Part shown: positions 7,291 to 23,925 of the stretch, piece by piece
Layout of the letters: each line of letters begins with the position of its first letter
Position numbering within the stretch: the first letter of the stretch is position 1
Origin: Foliamicus sp963666765
GTDB taxonomy: Bacteria > Pseudomonadota > Gammaproteobacteria > Steroidobacterales > Foliamicaceae
Assembly (NCBI GenBank): GCA_963666765.1
Contig: OY762933.1
Coordinates: forward strand, 1,736,001 to 1,800,000
Direction of reading: 5' to 3'
DNA length: 64,000 nt
Notes under the pieces: model-generated
Databases searched by the model: none
What the model saw: only the letters and a program-made list of their open reading frames with translations
Told to the model about the DNA's origin: nothing
Program-made: the position numbers and the translations under genes

Positions 7291-9378
7291 TCAGCCGGTA
7301 TGAGTCAGGTCCGCCGCCACCTTGGCGGGGACCGGAGTGTAACGGGAAAATTCCATCGAGTAGGTTGCGCGGCCCTGCGACATCGAGCGCAGGGTGGTGG
7401 CGTATCCGAACATCTCCGCCAACGGCGCCTCGCCGCGCACCACCTTGCCCGCGGGCGACTCCTCCATGCTGTGCAGTTCGCCGCGCCGGCGATTGAGGTC
7501 GGCGCTCACGTCGCCCATGTAGTCGTCCGGCGTGACCACCTCGATCTTCATGGTGGGTTCCAAAAGGACCGGTTTGGCCCGCCTCATGCCCTCGCGGAAC
7601 GCCTGGGCCGCGGCCACGCGGAAAGCGACTTCGCTGGAGTCCACTTCGTGGAAGGAGCCGTCGTACAGCGTGGCCTTGATGTCCACAACCGGGTAACCGC
7701 CCAGCACGCCTTCTCCCATCTGCTGCTTGACGCCCTTGTTTACCGCCGGAATGTATTCCCTGGGAACGGCGCCGCCCACGATCTCGTCTTCAAACTCGTA
7801 GCCGCCCCCCGAGGGCAACGGCTCCAGGCGCAGGAAGACGTGGCCGTACTGGCCCCGGCCGCCGGTCTGGCGCACGAAGCGGCCTTCCTGCTCCACGGGC
7901 CGGCGAATCGTTTCGCGGTAGGAAACGCGCGGGCGCCCCACGTTGGCCTCGACCTGGAATTCGCGGCGCATGCGGTCGACCAGGATTTCCAGGTGCAGCT
8001 CGCCCATGCCGGCGATGATGGTCTGGCCGGATTCCTTGTCGGTGGACACCTTGAAGGACGGGTCCTCCCTGGCCAGCTTCTGAAGCGCCAGCCCCATCTT
8101 GTCCTGGTCGGCGCGGGTACGCGCCTCCACGGCCACGTGGATGACGGGGTCGGGGATGGCGATGCGCTCGAGCGTGATGGGCTTGCCGACCTCGGTCAGG
8201 CTGTCCCCGGTGGTCACGTCCTTGAGGCCCACGGCGGCCACGATGTCGCCGGCGCGGATTTCCGAAACCTCGGCGCGTTCGTTGGCGTGCATCTGCAACA
8301 GCCGGCCGATGCGCTCCTTCTTGCCGCGGGTGACGTTGAACACCCGGTCGCCGGACTTGAGGGTGCCGGAGTACACGCGGATGAACGCCAGGTTGCCCAC
8401 GTAGGGGTCGTTGGCGATCTTGAAGGCAAGCGCCGAGAAGGGCGCGTCGTTGCTCGGCCCACGCTCGGCCGTTTCTCCGGATTCGGTAACGCCGGTGATG
8501 GGCGGCTTCTCGGCCGGCGACGGCAGATAGTGCACCACGCCGTCGAGCACCGCCTGCACGCCCTTGTTGCGGAAGGCGCTGCCGCACATGGCGGGCACGA
8601 TCTCGTTGCGCAGGGTGCGCTCGCGCAGGCCCCGGCGGATCTCTTCCGCCGACAGCGGCTCGCCGCCCACGTACTTTTCCATCAGCTCGTCGTCGCTCTC
8701 GGCGGCGGCCTCGACCATACGCTCGCGCCACTCGGCGCAGACTTCGGCGAGGTCCTCCGGAATTTCGTCCTCGCGGTAGGTGGTGCCGAGGTCCGCCTCG
8801 CTCCAGTAGATGGCGCGCTCCTCCACCAGGTCCACGACGCCGGCGAAATCGGCTTCGCTGCCGATGGGCACCTGTATGGGTACGGCGCTGGCGCCCAGGC
8901 GGGACCCGATCTGGCCCACCACGCGAAAGAAGTCCGCGCCGATACGGTCCATCTTGTTGATGAAGGCCAGCCGCGGGACGCCGTAGCGGTTGGCCTGGCG
9001 CCACACGGTCTCGGACTGAGGCTCCACGCCGCCCACCGAGCAGAACACCGCCACGGCGCTGTCCAGCACCCTGAGCGAGCGCTCGACCTCGATGGTGAAA
9101 TCCACGTGTCCCGGCGTGTCCAGAATGTTGATGCGGTGCTCGGGAAACTGGCGGCGCATCCCGCTCCAGAAGCAGGTGGTGGCCGCCGAGGTGATGGTTA
9201 TGCCGCGTTCCTGCTCCTGGTCCATCCAGTCCATGATGGCCGCGCCGTCATGGACCTCGCCTAGCTTGTGCGAAACGCCGGTGTAGAAGAGGACCCGCTC
9301 CGTGGTCGTGGTCTTGCCGGCATCGATGTGGGCCATGATGCCGATGTTGCGGTAGCGGCCGACGGGAGTAGCGCGCAT
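7291..9378 (-). CDS. fusA: Elongation factor G
   Basis: EF-G is the translocase that moves tRNA and mRNA after peptide-bond formation and also splits ribosomes with RRF. The 695-residue protein has the expected motifs: G1 AHIDAGKTTTTERVLFYTG, G3 LDTPGHVDFTIEVERSLRV with the catalytic His, and G4 INKMDRIGADF. Domain IV is typical (GRGQYGHVFLRLEPL, then VGGAVPREYIPAVNKGV). The position between rpsG and tuf is the classical str-operon order. A divergent paralogue lies near 51-53 kb. Confidence 0.98.
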   Translation of the reverse strand: MRATPVGRYRNIGIMAHIDAGKTTTTERVLFYTGVSHKLGEVHDGAAIMDWMDQEQERGITITSAATTCFWSGMRRQFPEHRINILDTPGHVDFTIEVERSLRVLDSAVAVFCSVGGVEPQSETVWRQANRYGVPRLAFINKMDRIGADFFRVVGQIGSRLGASAVPIQVPIGSEADFAGVVDLVEERAIYWSEADLGTTYREDEIPEDLAEVCAEWRERMVEAAAESDDELMEKYVGGEPLSAEEIRRGLRERTLRNEIVPAMCGSAFRNKGVQAVLDGVVHYLPSPAEKPPITGVTESGETAERGPSNDAPFSALAFKIANDPYVGNLAFIRVYSGTLKSGDRVFNVTRGKKERIGRLLQMHANERAEVSEIRAGDIVAAVGLKDVTTGDSLTEVGKPITLERIAIPDPVIHVAVEARTRADQDKMGLALQKLAREDPSFKVSTDKESGQTIIAGMGELHLEILVDRMRREFQVEANVGRPRVSYRETIRRPVEQEGRFVRQTGGRGQYGHVFLRLEPLPSGGGYEFEDEIVGGAVPREYIPAVNKGVKQQMGEGVLGGYPVVDIKATLYDGSFHEVDSSEVAFRVAAAQAFREGMRRAKPVLLEPTMKIEVVTPDDYMGDVSADLNRRRGELHSMEESPAGKVVRGEAPLAEMFGYATTLRSMSQGRATYSMEFSRYTPVPAKVAADLTHTG

Positions 9379-9440
9379 GGTGAGATACCGAACAGGCCGC
9401 GGGGTGCGCAGGAAAACAAGGCCAGGGCGCCGTCGGGCGG

Positions 9441-9920
9441 CTACCAGCGGTAATGCGCGAAGGCTTTGTTGGCCTCCGCCATTCGATGGGTTTCCTCGCG
9501 GCGGCGGGCCGCCGCGCCGGTGTTCTCCGAGGCGTCCATCAGCTCGCGCGCCAGGCGCTCGGCCATGGTCTTTTCGTTGCGCTTGCGGGCCGCGTCGATC
9601 ATCCAGCGCATCGCCAGCGTCTCGCGGCGGGTGGCGCGCACTTCCACCGGCACCTGGTAGGTGGCGCCGCCGACCCGGCGGGAACGGACCTCCACGGCGG
9701 GCTTGACGTTCTCCAGGCCCTGCTCCAGCAGCAGCAGCGCTTCTTCGGGGCTCTGCTTGCGGATCCGGGAAATGACGTCGATGGCGCCGTACACGATGCT
9801 TTCCGCCACCGATTTCTTGCCGCTTTTCATGATCATGTTGATGAAGCGCGACAGAAGCTCGCTGCTGTAAAGCGGGTCGGCCAATACGGGCCGGCGGGGG
9901 GCGCGGGAGCGGCGGGACAT
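9441..9920 (-). CDS. rpsG: 30S ribosomal protein S7
   Basis: S7 starts assembly of the 30S head and contacts mRNA and tRNA at the E site. The 159-residue protein begins MSRRSRAPRRPVLADPLYSS and shows FINMIMKSGKKSVAESIVYG, EVRSRRVGGATYQVPVEVR and a C-terminal RREETHRMAEANKAFAHYRW. It follows rpsL by 4 bases. In E. coli S7 represses its own operon; no equivalent leader can be judged in such a short gap. Confidence 0.98.
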   Translation of the reverse strand: MSRRSRAPRRPVLADPLYSSELLSRFINMIMKSGKKSVAESIVYGAIDVISRIRKQSPEEALLLLEQGLENVKPAVEVRSRRVGGATYQVPVEVRATRRETLAMRWMIDAARKRNEKTMAERLARELMDASENTGAAARRREETHRMAEANKAFAHYRW

Positions 9921-9924
9921 GGCT

Positions 9925-10296
9925 TCAGCGCGGTCGCTTGGCGCCGTACTTGGATCGGCCCTGGCGGCGGTCCGTTACGCCCGCGCAGTCCAGCGTGCCC
10001 CGGATCGTGTGATAGCGCACGCCCGGCAGGTCCTTGACCCGGCCGCCCCGGATCAGCACCACCGAGTGCTCCTGCAGGTTATGTCCTTCGCCGCCGATGT
10101 AGCTGGTGACCTCAAAGCCGTTGGTGAGACGTACCCGGGCCACCTTGCGCATCGCCGAGTTCGGCTTCTTGGGCGTGGTGGTGTACACGCGCGTGCAAAC
10201 GCCCCGCTTTTGCGGACTGTTCTCCAGCGCGGGAACGCTGGTCTTCACCCGCCGCGGCGCGCGCGCCTTGCGCACAAGCTGATTCACCGTGGACAT
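9925..10296 (-). CDS. rpsL: 30S ribosomal protein S12
   Basis: S12 helps decoding at the A site. The 123-residue product starts MSTVNQLVRKARAPRRVKTS and contains TTTPKKPNSAMRKVARVRL and RGGRVKDLPGVRYHTIRGTL. The Lys residues at which substitutions cause streptomycin resistance in other bacteria (in PKKPNSA and GRVKDLPG) are both wild type. It is the first gene after the promoter downstream of rpoC and so heads the str/S10/spc transcript. Confidence 0.98.
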   Translation of the reverse strand: MSTVNQLVRKARAPRRVKTSVPALENSPQKRGVCTRVYTTTPKKPNSAMRKVARVRLTNGFEVTSYIGGEGHNLQEHSVVLIRGGRVKDLPGVRYHTIRGTLDCAGVTDRRQGRSKYGAKRPR

Positions 10297-10405
10297 TGCT
10301 TTATGGCCTGCCCTTTGCCCTTTGTTGTGATCGGAAAACCCGGCTTGCAGCGTTCCTTGAGGACACCCTTGGAGGCCGCCTCAGCCGCAAGCACGGAATC
10401 CGCGA

Positions 10406-10433
10406 ATTATGCGGAATTCGCCTGTCAAGTCAA
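10406..10433 (-). promoter_or_regulatory. Sigma-70-like promoter for the rpsL operon
   Basis: On the minus strand a TTGACT box (5 of 6 matches to -35) is followed after 16 bases by CATAAT (5 of 6 matches to -10). It lies between the rpoC hairpin and rpsL, about 110 bases before the S12 start. It is the only good promoter candidate in this gap and sits where the str operon promoter is expected. This is read by eye and has not been tested. Confidence 0.6.
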
Positions 10434-10444
10434 GCTGCGCCCCC

Positions 10445-10473
10445 GGAAAGGAGGTCGCCCCGACCTCCTTTCC
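10445..10473 (-). terminator. Hairpin at the end of rpoC
   Basis: A perfect 13-bp inverted repeat (GGAAAGGAGGTCG / CGACCTCCTTTCC) with a 3-base loop begins one base after the rpoC stop. It is very stable but not followed by a run of U on the minus strand, so it may terminate inefficiently or protect the 3' end. It separates the rpoBC transcript from the rpsL promoter just downstream. Confidence 0.65.
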
Positions 10474-10474
10474 G

Positions 10475-14725
<4,251 letters not shown>

Positions 14726-14776
14726 GCATCGCTCCTTAGAGTGATTGGTTCTTGACAGTATTCGGCGCGGCTGGCG

Positions 14777-14886
14777 CGCTGGCGTCTTGCCGGCTCCTTC
14801 CGGGAGTTTGTGAGCCAGGGATGGCGGAACAAAGCTCCATGGATGGATTCATGCGTCTCCCGGAAGGAGCCGGCAAGACGCCAGCG
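14777..14886. repeat. Long perfect hairpin in the rpoB-rpoC gap
   Basis: Two perfectly complementary 30-base arms (14777-14806 and 14857-14886) enclose a 50-base loop. The loop contains GAGCCAGGGATGGCGGAAC and ATGGATGGATTCATGCGT. Two more elements with different stems but related loop words occur near 28.4 and 36.6 kb, so this is a dispersed class of intergenic structure. Lying inside the rpoBC transcript, it would form in RNA and might act as a partial terminator, processing site or regulator. Confidence 0.9.
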
Positions 14887-14918
14887 AACCTCGGAAGTTG
14901 GCGTGTGCAAGGGGCGCA

Positions 14919-19049
<4,131 letters not shown>

Positions 19050-19139
19050 ACGTTGTTAATCCTTGCAAGTGGCAGGCGCAGGCGCTGGCCGCGAAGGCGG
19101 AACCGCCCCCGCTGCCGGGAAGTGGGCCGAAATGCCCAA

Positions 19140-19520
19140 CTACTTGACTTCAACCGTTGCGCCGGCTTCTTCGAGCGTGGTCTTGAATTTCTCGGCGTCT
19201 TCCCTGGATACGCCGTCGGATACGGGAGCGGGTGCGCTCTCGACCAGGTCCTTGGCCTCCTTGAGACCGAGCGTGGTGAGGGAACGCAGGGCCTTGATGA
19301 CCTTGACCTTGGACTCGCCGAAGCCTTGCAGCACGACCGTGAACTCGGTCTGTTCCTCCTCGGCGGCGGCATCCTCGGCCGGGCCTGCGGCGGGTCCGGC
19401 AACGACGGCCGCGGCCGCGCTGACGCCCCACTCTTCCTCGAGTTCCTTGATCAGTTCGACAAGTTCGAGCACCGGCATCTTGCCCAGCGCTTCGCGGATT
19501 TCTGCTCTTCCTTCGGTCAT
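19140..19520 (-). CDS. rplL: 50S ribosomal protein L7/L12
   Basis: L7/L12 is the flexible stalk protein that recruits translational GTPases; several copies bind L10. The 126-residue product has an N-terminal dimerisation helix (about 10-35), an Ala/Gly/Glu-rich hinge (VVAGPAAGPAEDAAAEEE) and a conserved C-terminal domain with KVKVIKALRSLTTLGLKEAK and EEAGATVEVK at the end. It lies between rplJ and rpoB as usual. Confidence 0.97.
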   Translation of the reverse strand: MTEGRAEIREALGKMPVLELVELIKELEEEWGVSAAAAVVAGPAAGPAEDAAAEEEQTEFTVVLQGFGESKVKVIKALRSLTTLGLKEAKDLVESAPAPVSDGVSREDAEKFKTTLEEAGATVEVK

Positions 19521-19569
19521 GGCATGCTCCTTGGGGGATATGAATCGATAGTCTGGTGCGGAAGCCGGC

Positions 19570-20097
19570 TCATTCGGCTTCCATCTGCTCCTGCCGCGCG
19601 GCCATCAGGCGCGCCAGGCGCCCCGGCGGCTCGGCGAGGGTCGCAACGAGTTTCTGCATCGGCGCCGTGAGCGCGCCCAGAAGCTTAGCGCGCGCCTCGT
19701 CCAGCGTCGGCAGTGTGGCGATCCGGTCGGTCTGATCGCCGGAATACAGCGTGCCGTCAAGCACGAAACCGCGCGGCTGAAGCGCCTCGTGCTGCTTGGC
19801 AAAGTCTTTGAACAGCCTGGCGATCGAGCCCGGGTCCTCACCCGAGAAGGCCAGCAGCGTGGGGCCGTTCAGCGCCTCGGTCAGTTGCTCGCAGGGCGTG
19901 TCCTTGACCGCGCGCCGCGACAGCGTGTTCTTGACCACGCGCAGGGTGACGCCGGCGCCGCGCGCGCGGCGCCTCAGGTCGGTCATTTCCTCCACGTTCA
20001 GGCCGCGGTAATCGGCCGCCGCCGCCACCATCGCGCCTTCGGCGGTGGAACGCAGGTCTTCGACCAGCTCTTTCTTCTGTTGAAGGTTAAGGGGCAT
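19570..20097 (-). CDS. rplJ: 50S ribosomal protein L10
   Basis: L10 anchors L7/L12 dimers to 23S rRNA. The 175-residue product starts MPLNLQQKKELVEDLRSTAE and contains YRGLNVEEMTDLRRRARGAG and VKNTLSRRAV, with a C-terminal helix for stalk binding. The gap to rplA is 22 bases, so the long autoregulatory L10 leader known from E. coli is not present in that form. Confidence 0.96.
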   Translation of the reverse strand: MPLNLQQKKELVEDLRSTAEGAMVAAAADYRGLNVEEMTDLRRRARGAGVTLRVVKNTLSRRAVKDTPCEQLTEALNGPTLLAFSGEDPGSIARLFKDFAKQHEALQPRGFVLDGTLYSGDQTDRIATLPTLDEARAKLLGALTAPMQKLVATLAEPPGRLARLMAARQEQMEAE

Positions 20098-20119
20098 GGG
20101 TCCGCTTTCCGTCCGTTAG

Positions 20120-20818
20120 CTATTGCAGGTCGATGCTCGACTGATCGACGCGCACGCCCGGTCCCATGGTGGAGGACAGGGTGATGCGCTGCATGTAAAT
20201 GCCCTTGGCCGCAGGCGGCTTGGCCTTTAACAGTTCGTTCAGAAGCGCCGTAAGGTTTTCGAGGATGGCTTCCTCGCTGAAACTCTTCTTGCCGATCGAG
20301 CAGTGAATGATCCCGGACTTGTCGGTTCGGTAGCGCACCTGACCGGCCTTGGCGTTGCGCACCGCCTCGCCCACGTTGGGCGTCACGGTGCCGGACTTGG
20401 GGTTGGGCATCAGCCCGCGCGGCCCGAGGACCTTGCCGAGCGCGCCGACCACGCGCATGGCGCCGGGCGCGGCGATGTAGACATCGTGTTCGATCTTGCC
20501 CTGCTTGATTTCGTCGGCCAGTTCCTGAAGGCCCACGGTGTCGGCGCCCGCCTCGATAGCGGCCTCGGCGGCTTCACCGTCGGCGAACACGGCCACGCGG
20601 ATTTCCTTGCCGAGACCGTGCGGCAGCACCGTGGCCCCGCGCACGATCTGGTCGGCCTTGCGCGGGTCAACGTTGAGGTTCACCGCCACGTCCACCGATT
20701 CGCTGAAGCTGGCGGGCACGCTCTCGCGGACGACGCGGATGGCCTCGTCGACCGGCAGCGGGTCCCGGCGCCCCGGCGTCTCGCGAAAAGCCTTCTGTCT
20801 CTTGCTTAAAGGGGCCAT
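20120..20818 (-). CDS. rplA: 50S ribosomal protein L1
   Basis: L1 builds the mobile stalk at the E site and in many bacteria represses the rplKA mRNA. The 232-residue protein shows VAVNLNVDPRKADQIVRGA, LPHGLGKEIRVAVFADGE, the GPRGLMPNPKSGTVTPNVG signature, and a C-terminal ITLSSTMGPGVRVD. It follows rplK by 2 bases. Conventional. Confidence 0.97.
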   Translation of the reverse strand: MAPLSKRQKAFRETPGRRDPLPVDEAIRVVRESVPASFSESVDVAVNLNVDPRKADQIVRGATVLPHGLGKEIRVAVFADGEAAEAAIEAGADTVGLQELADEIKQGKIEHDVYIAAPGAMRVVGALGKVLGPRGLMPNPKSGTVTPNVGEAVRNAKAGQVRYRTDKSGIIHCSIGKKSFSEEAILENLTALLNELLKAKPPAAKGIYMQRITLSSTMGPGVRVDQSSIDLQ

Positions 20819-20820
20819 GA

Positions 20821-21258
20821 CTAAACCTCCGCGCCGGCGACGGTCAGACCCATGCTGCGCGCCGTTCCGGCGATGGTGCGCACGGCGGCGTCCATGTCGG
20901 CGGCGGTGAGGTCCGGTTCCTTGGTGCGCACGATTTCCTCGAGCTGGGCGCGGGTCACCTCGCCCACCTTCTCCAGGTTGGGCACGCCGCTGCCCTTGTC
21001 CACGCCGGCGGCGCGGCGCAGAAGCACGGCGGCCGGCGGCGTCTTGGTGATGAAGCTGAAGCTGCGGTCGTTGTAGATCGTGACGACGACCGGCGTGGTC
21101 ATGCCCGGTTCCAGGCTGCCGGTCTGCGAATTGAAAGCCTTGCAGAACTCCATCAGGTTCACGCCGTGCTGACCCAGCGCCGGGCCGACCGGCGGACTGG
21201 GATTGGCCTGCCCGGCCGGAACCTGCATCTTGACCACAGCCATTACGTTCTTCGCCAT
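20821..21258 (-). CDS. rplK: 50S ribosomal protein L11
   Basis: L11 forms the GTPase-associated centre with 23S rRNA. The 145-residue product has the N-terminal proline-rich PAGQANPSPPVGPALGQHGV and the C-terminal rRNA-binding domain ending MDAAVRTIAGTARSMGLTV. The prolines linked to thiostrepton/micrococcin sensitivity are present. It follows nusG after a 25-base gap made of short tandem repeats. Confidence 0.97.
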   Translation of the reverse strand: MAKNVMAVVKMQVPAGQANPSPPVGPALGQHGVNLMEFCKAFNSQTGSLEPGMTTPVVVTIYNDRSFSFITKTPPAAVLLRRAAGVDKGSGVPNLEKVGEVTRAQLEEIVRTKEPDLTAADMDAAVRTIAGTARSMGLTVAGAEV

Positions 21259-21262
21259 AACT

Positions 21263-21295
21263 TATGCCTTGCCTATGCCTTGCCTATGCCTTGCG
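21263..21295. repeat. Three tandem 11-bp units at the nusG-rplK junction
   Basis: The unit TATGCCTTGCC occurs three times head to tail (the last ends in G). It spans the final codons and stop of nusG and the rplK leader. On the minus strand each unit supplies an AAGG, so the rplK Shine-Dalgarno-like word is present in several copies. It looks like a simple slippage duplication. Confidence 0.85.
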
Positions 21296-21811
21296 CACCT
21301 GACCGAAACTGAGATCGACCGGCGTGGAGCGTCCGAGGATCTGCACCGCCACCCTGAGCCGGTTCTTTTCGTAGTTGACCTGTTCGACCACGCCGTTGAA
21401 ATCGTTGAACGGCCCGTCGACGACCCGCACGACTTCGCCGGGCTCGTACAACACCTTGGGCCGTGGCTTCTCCGAGCCTTCCTCGACCTGCTGCAGGATG
21501 CGGTCGGCCTCCTCCTCGGTGATCGGTTCGGGATGCTCGCTGGTGCCGCCCACGAAGCCGAGCACCCGCGGGACGCTGTTGACCAGGTACCAGGAACTCT
21601 CGTCCAGGTCCATTTCCACCAGCACGTAGCCGGGGAAAAAGCGGCGCGAGGACCGGCGCTTCTGGCCGTCGCGCATTTCCACGACTTCCTCGGTGGGCAC
21701 CATCACGCGGCCGAACTTTTCCTGCATGTTCTCGCGCTCTATGCGCTCCAGCAGCGCGGCCTTCACCTTCTCCTCGTAATTTGAGTACGACTGAACGATG
21801 TACCAGTGCAT
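21284..21811 (-). CDS. nusG: Transcription termination/antitermination factor NusG
   Basis: NusG binds RNA polymerase through its N-terminal domain and Rho or S10 through its C-terminal KOW domain. The 175-residue product has MHWYIVQSYSNYEEKVKAAL at the start, FFPGYVLVEMDLDESSWYLV in the NGN domain, and FNDFNGVVEQVNYEKNRLRV in the KOW domain. It follows secE by 17 bases, as in most bacteria. Confidence 0.98.
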   Translation of the reverse strand: MHWYIVQSYSNYEEKVKAALLERIERENMQEKFGRVMVPTEEVVEMRDGQKRRSSRRFFPGYVLVEMDLDESSWYLVNSVPRVLGFVGGTSEHPEPITEEEADRILQQVEEGSEKPRPKVLYEPGEVVRVVDGPFNDFNGVVEQVNYEKNRLRVAVQILGRSTPVDLSFGQVRKA

Positions 21812-21828
21812 GGCGCCCTATACCTCCC

Positions 21829-22203
21829 TCAGGCGCCCGTCAGCATGCGGGTGAGGGCGGCCAGGCCCATGTCCAGCAACCAGAAGAACACGCACAGGAT
21901 GAGCACGATGACCAGCACGGTGGCGGTGGTCTGCATGGTTTCCTGGCGGTTTGGCCAGACGACCTTGCGCAACTCGGCGCGGGAACTCTGGACGAACTGC
22001 CAGGCGTTCTGCCCGCGGGCGGTGCGCAGCAGGACCGCGGCCGCCAGCGCCAGGCTTGCCAGCACGCCGCCCACCCGCACGAAGATCGGCAATTCCTCGA
22101 AGGCGTAATAGGCGTAGACGCCGGCCACGAGCAGCAGCGCGGCCAGCAACAGCCATGCCGTGTCGAGGGAGTTGCCGGTCTTGATCGGATTGTTGTCTTT
22201 CAT
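21829..22203 (-). CDS. secE: Preprotein translocase subunit SecE
   Basis: SecE clamps SecY in the inner-membrane translocon. The 124-residue product has three predicted transmembrane helices (about 16-34, 41-60 and 93-115), the long proteobacterial form. The conserved amphipathic segment ELRKVVWPNRQETMQTT precedes the last helix. It lies between tRNA-Trp and nusG, as in many gammaproteobacteria. Confidence 0.95.
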   Translation of the reverse strand: MKDNNPIKTGNSLDTAWLLLAALLLVAGVYAYYAFEELPIFVRVGGVLASLALAAAVLLRTARGQNAWQFVQSSRAELRKVVWPNRQETMQTTATVLVIVLILCVFFWLLDMGLAALTRMLTGA

Positions 22204-22225
22204 CGCCTGTCATGCGAGGGTCGGT

Positions 22226-22302
<77 letters not shown>

Positions 22303-22332
22303 GCTGCGTTTCAATAGTCGGGAACGGCTGGG

Positions 22333-23523
22333 CTATTCCACCACCTTTGCGACGACGCCGGCTCCGACGGTTCGGCCGCCTTCGCGTATCGCAAAGCGCA
22401 GGCCGTCCTCCATCGCAATCGGCGCAATCAGGTCCACTTCCATGCGCACGTTGTCACCCGGCATCACCATCTCCATGTCCTGAGGCAGGGTCACCGCTCC
22501 GGTCACGTCCGTGGTCCGAAAATAAAACTGCGGACGATACCCCTTGAAAAACGGCGTGTGACGGCCGCCCTCCTCCTTGGTCAGGATATACACCTCCGAC
22601 TCAAATCGGGTGTGCGGCGTAATCGACGCCGGCCTGGCCAATACCTGGCCGCGCTCCACCTCGGTCCGCTTGACGCCCCGAAGCAATACGCCCACGTTGT
22701 CCCCCGCCTGACCCTCGTCCAGCAACTTGCGGAACATCTCAACGCCCGTACAGGTGGTCTTGGAAGTGTCCTTGATCCCAACGATCTCAACCTCCTCGCC
22801 CACCTTCACAACGCCGCGCTCCACACGGCCGGTCACCACCGTGCCCCGACCGGCAATCGAGAACACGTCCTCGATCGGCATCAAAAAGGCCCCGTCGATG
22901 GCCCGCTCGGGCTCGGGGATATAACTGTCCATGGCCTCGACCAGCGCCTGTATGCTGCCCACGCCACGCTCGCCTTCCTGGCCCTCCAGAGCCTGAAGCG
23001 CACTGCCCACGATCACCGGCGTGTCGTCGCCCGGAAAGTCATACTGCGACAGAAGGTCCCTGACCTCCAGCTCCACCAGCTCCAGAAGCTCGTCGTCGTC
23101 CACCATGTCGGACTTGTTCAGATACACCACAATGTACGGAACACCCACCTGGCGGGCCAGCAAAATGTGCTCGCGCGTCTGCGGCATCGGACCGTCCGCC
23201 GCGCTCACCACCAGCACCGCACCGTCCATCTGCGCCGCACCCGTAATCATGTTCTTCACATAGTCGGCATGACCCGGACAGTCCACGTGAGCATAGTGAC
23301 GGTTGTCGCTCTCATACTCCACGTGCGCCGTCGCTATCGTGATCCCGCGCTCGCGTTCCTCCGGCGCATTGTCAATCTCGTCAAACGCCTTGATCTCGCC
23401 ACCGTGCTGCGCCGCCATGATCTTCGTCAATGCCGCCGTCAACGTCGTCTTGCCATGGTCCACGTGACCAATCGTCCCAACATTCACATGCGGCTTGGTA
23501 CGCTCAAATTTCGCCTTGGCCAT
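22333..23523 (-). CDS. tuf: Elongation factor Tu, copy 2
   Basis: This is the tufB-position copy, between tRNA-Thr and tRNA-Trp. The 396-residue product has all EF-Tu motifs (GHVDHGKTT, DCPGHADYVKNM, NKSD) and is nearly identical to copy 1. By eye the differences are in VDDDELLE, VIVGS, GVGSIQALVEAMD and VLARPAS. I chose the ATG giving MAKAKFERTKPHVNVGTIGH; the frame is open 19 codons further upstream, but those codons are not EF-Tu sequence. Confidence 0.99.
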   Translation of the reverse strand: MAKAKFERTKPHVNVGTIGHVDHGKTTLTAALTKIMAAQHGGEIKAFDEIDNAPEERERGITIATAHVEYESDNRHYAHVDCPGHADYVKNMITGAAQMDGAVLVVSAADGPMPQTREHILLARQVGVPYIVVYLNKSDMVDDDELLELVELEVRDLLSQYDFPGDDTPVIVGSALQALEGQEGERGVGSIQALVEAMDSYIPEPERAIDGAFLMPIEDVFSIAGRGTVVTGRVERGVVKVGEEVEIVGIKDTSKTTCTGVEMFRKLLDEGQAGDNVGVLLRGVKRTEVERGQVLARPASITPHTRFESEVYILTKEEGGRHTPFFKGYRPQFYFRTTDVTGAVTLPQDMEMVMPGDNVRMEVDLIAPIAMEDGLRFAIREGGRTVGAGVVAKVVE

Positions 23524-23584
23524 GATTACTCCTCTGTGTGTCCGCGCGCGCCCGCGCGACGCGCGTTCATCAGGTTGCAAAAAA

Positions 23585-23657
<73 letters not shown>

Positions 23658-23677
23658 GACGTATACCTCCTTCCAAC

Positions 23678-23751
<74 letters not shown>

Positions 23752-23827
23752 AATGCTCCGCAAGCCCTGTTGTGTCCATTCCCGGCCGGGTACTCAAGAA
23801 ATCACGGGGAACCACCACCTCGCAAAC

Positions 23828-23909
23828 TGGAGGGGGTAGGATTCGAACCTACGAAGGCTGAGCCAGCAGATTTACAGTCTGCCCCCGTTGACCGCTTGGG
23901 TACCCCTCC
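23828..23909 (-). tRNA. tRNA-Tyr (anticodon GTA)
   Basis: This is a class II tRNA with a long variable arm. The acceptor is GGAGGGG/CCCCTCC, the anticodon stem GCAGA/TCTGC with loop CTGTAAA (anticodon GTA), and the T arm contains GTTCGAATC. Discriminator A is present; CCA is not encoded. It is the first gene after the tRNA-tuf promoter. Confidence 0.96.
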
Positions 23910-23925
23910 GTGGACGTAACGTCCC

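Noticed and set aside
19050..19139. A separate promoter before rpoB
   Set aside because: The gap has a short GC-rich hairpin but no convincing -35/-10 pair, so I treated it as a possible attenuator within one transcript.
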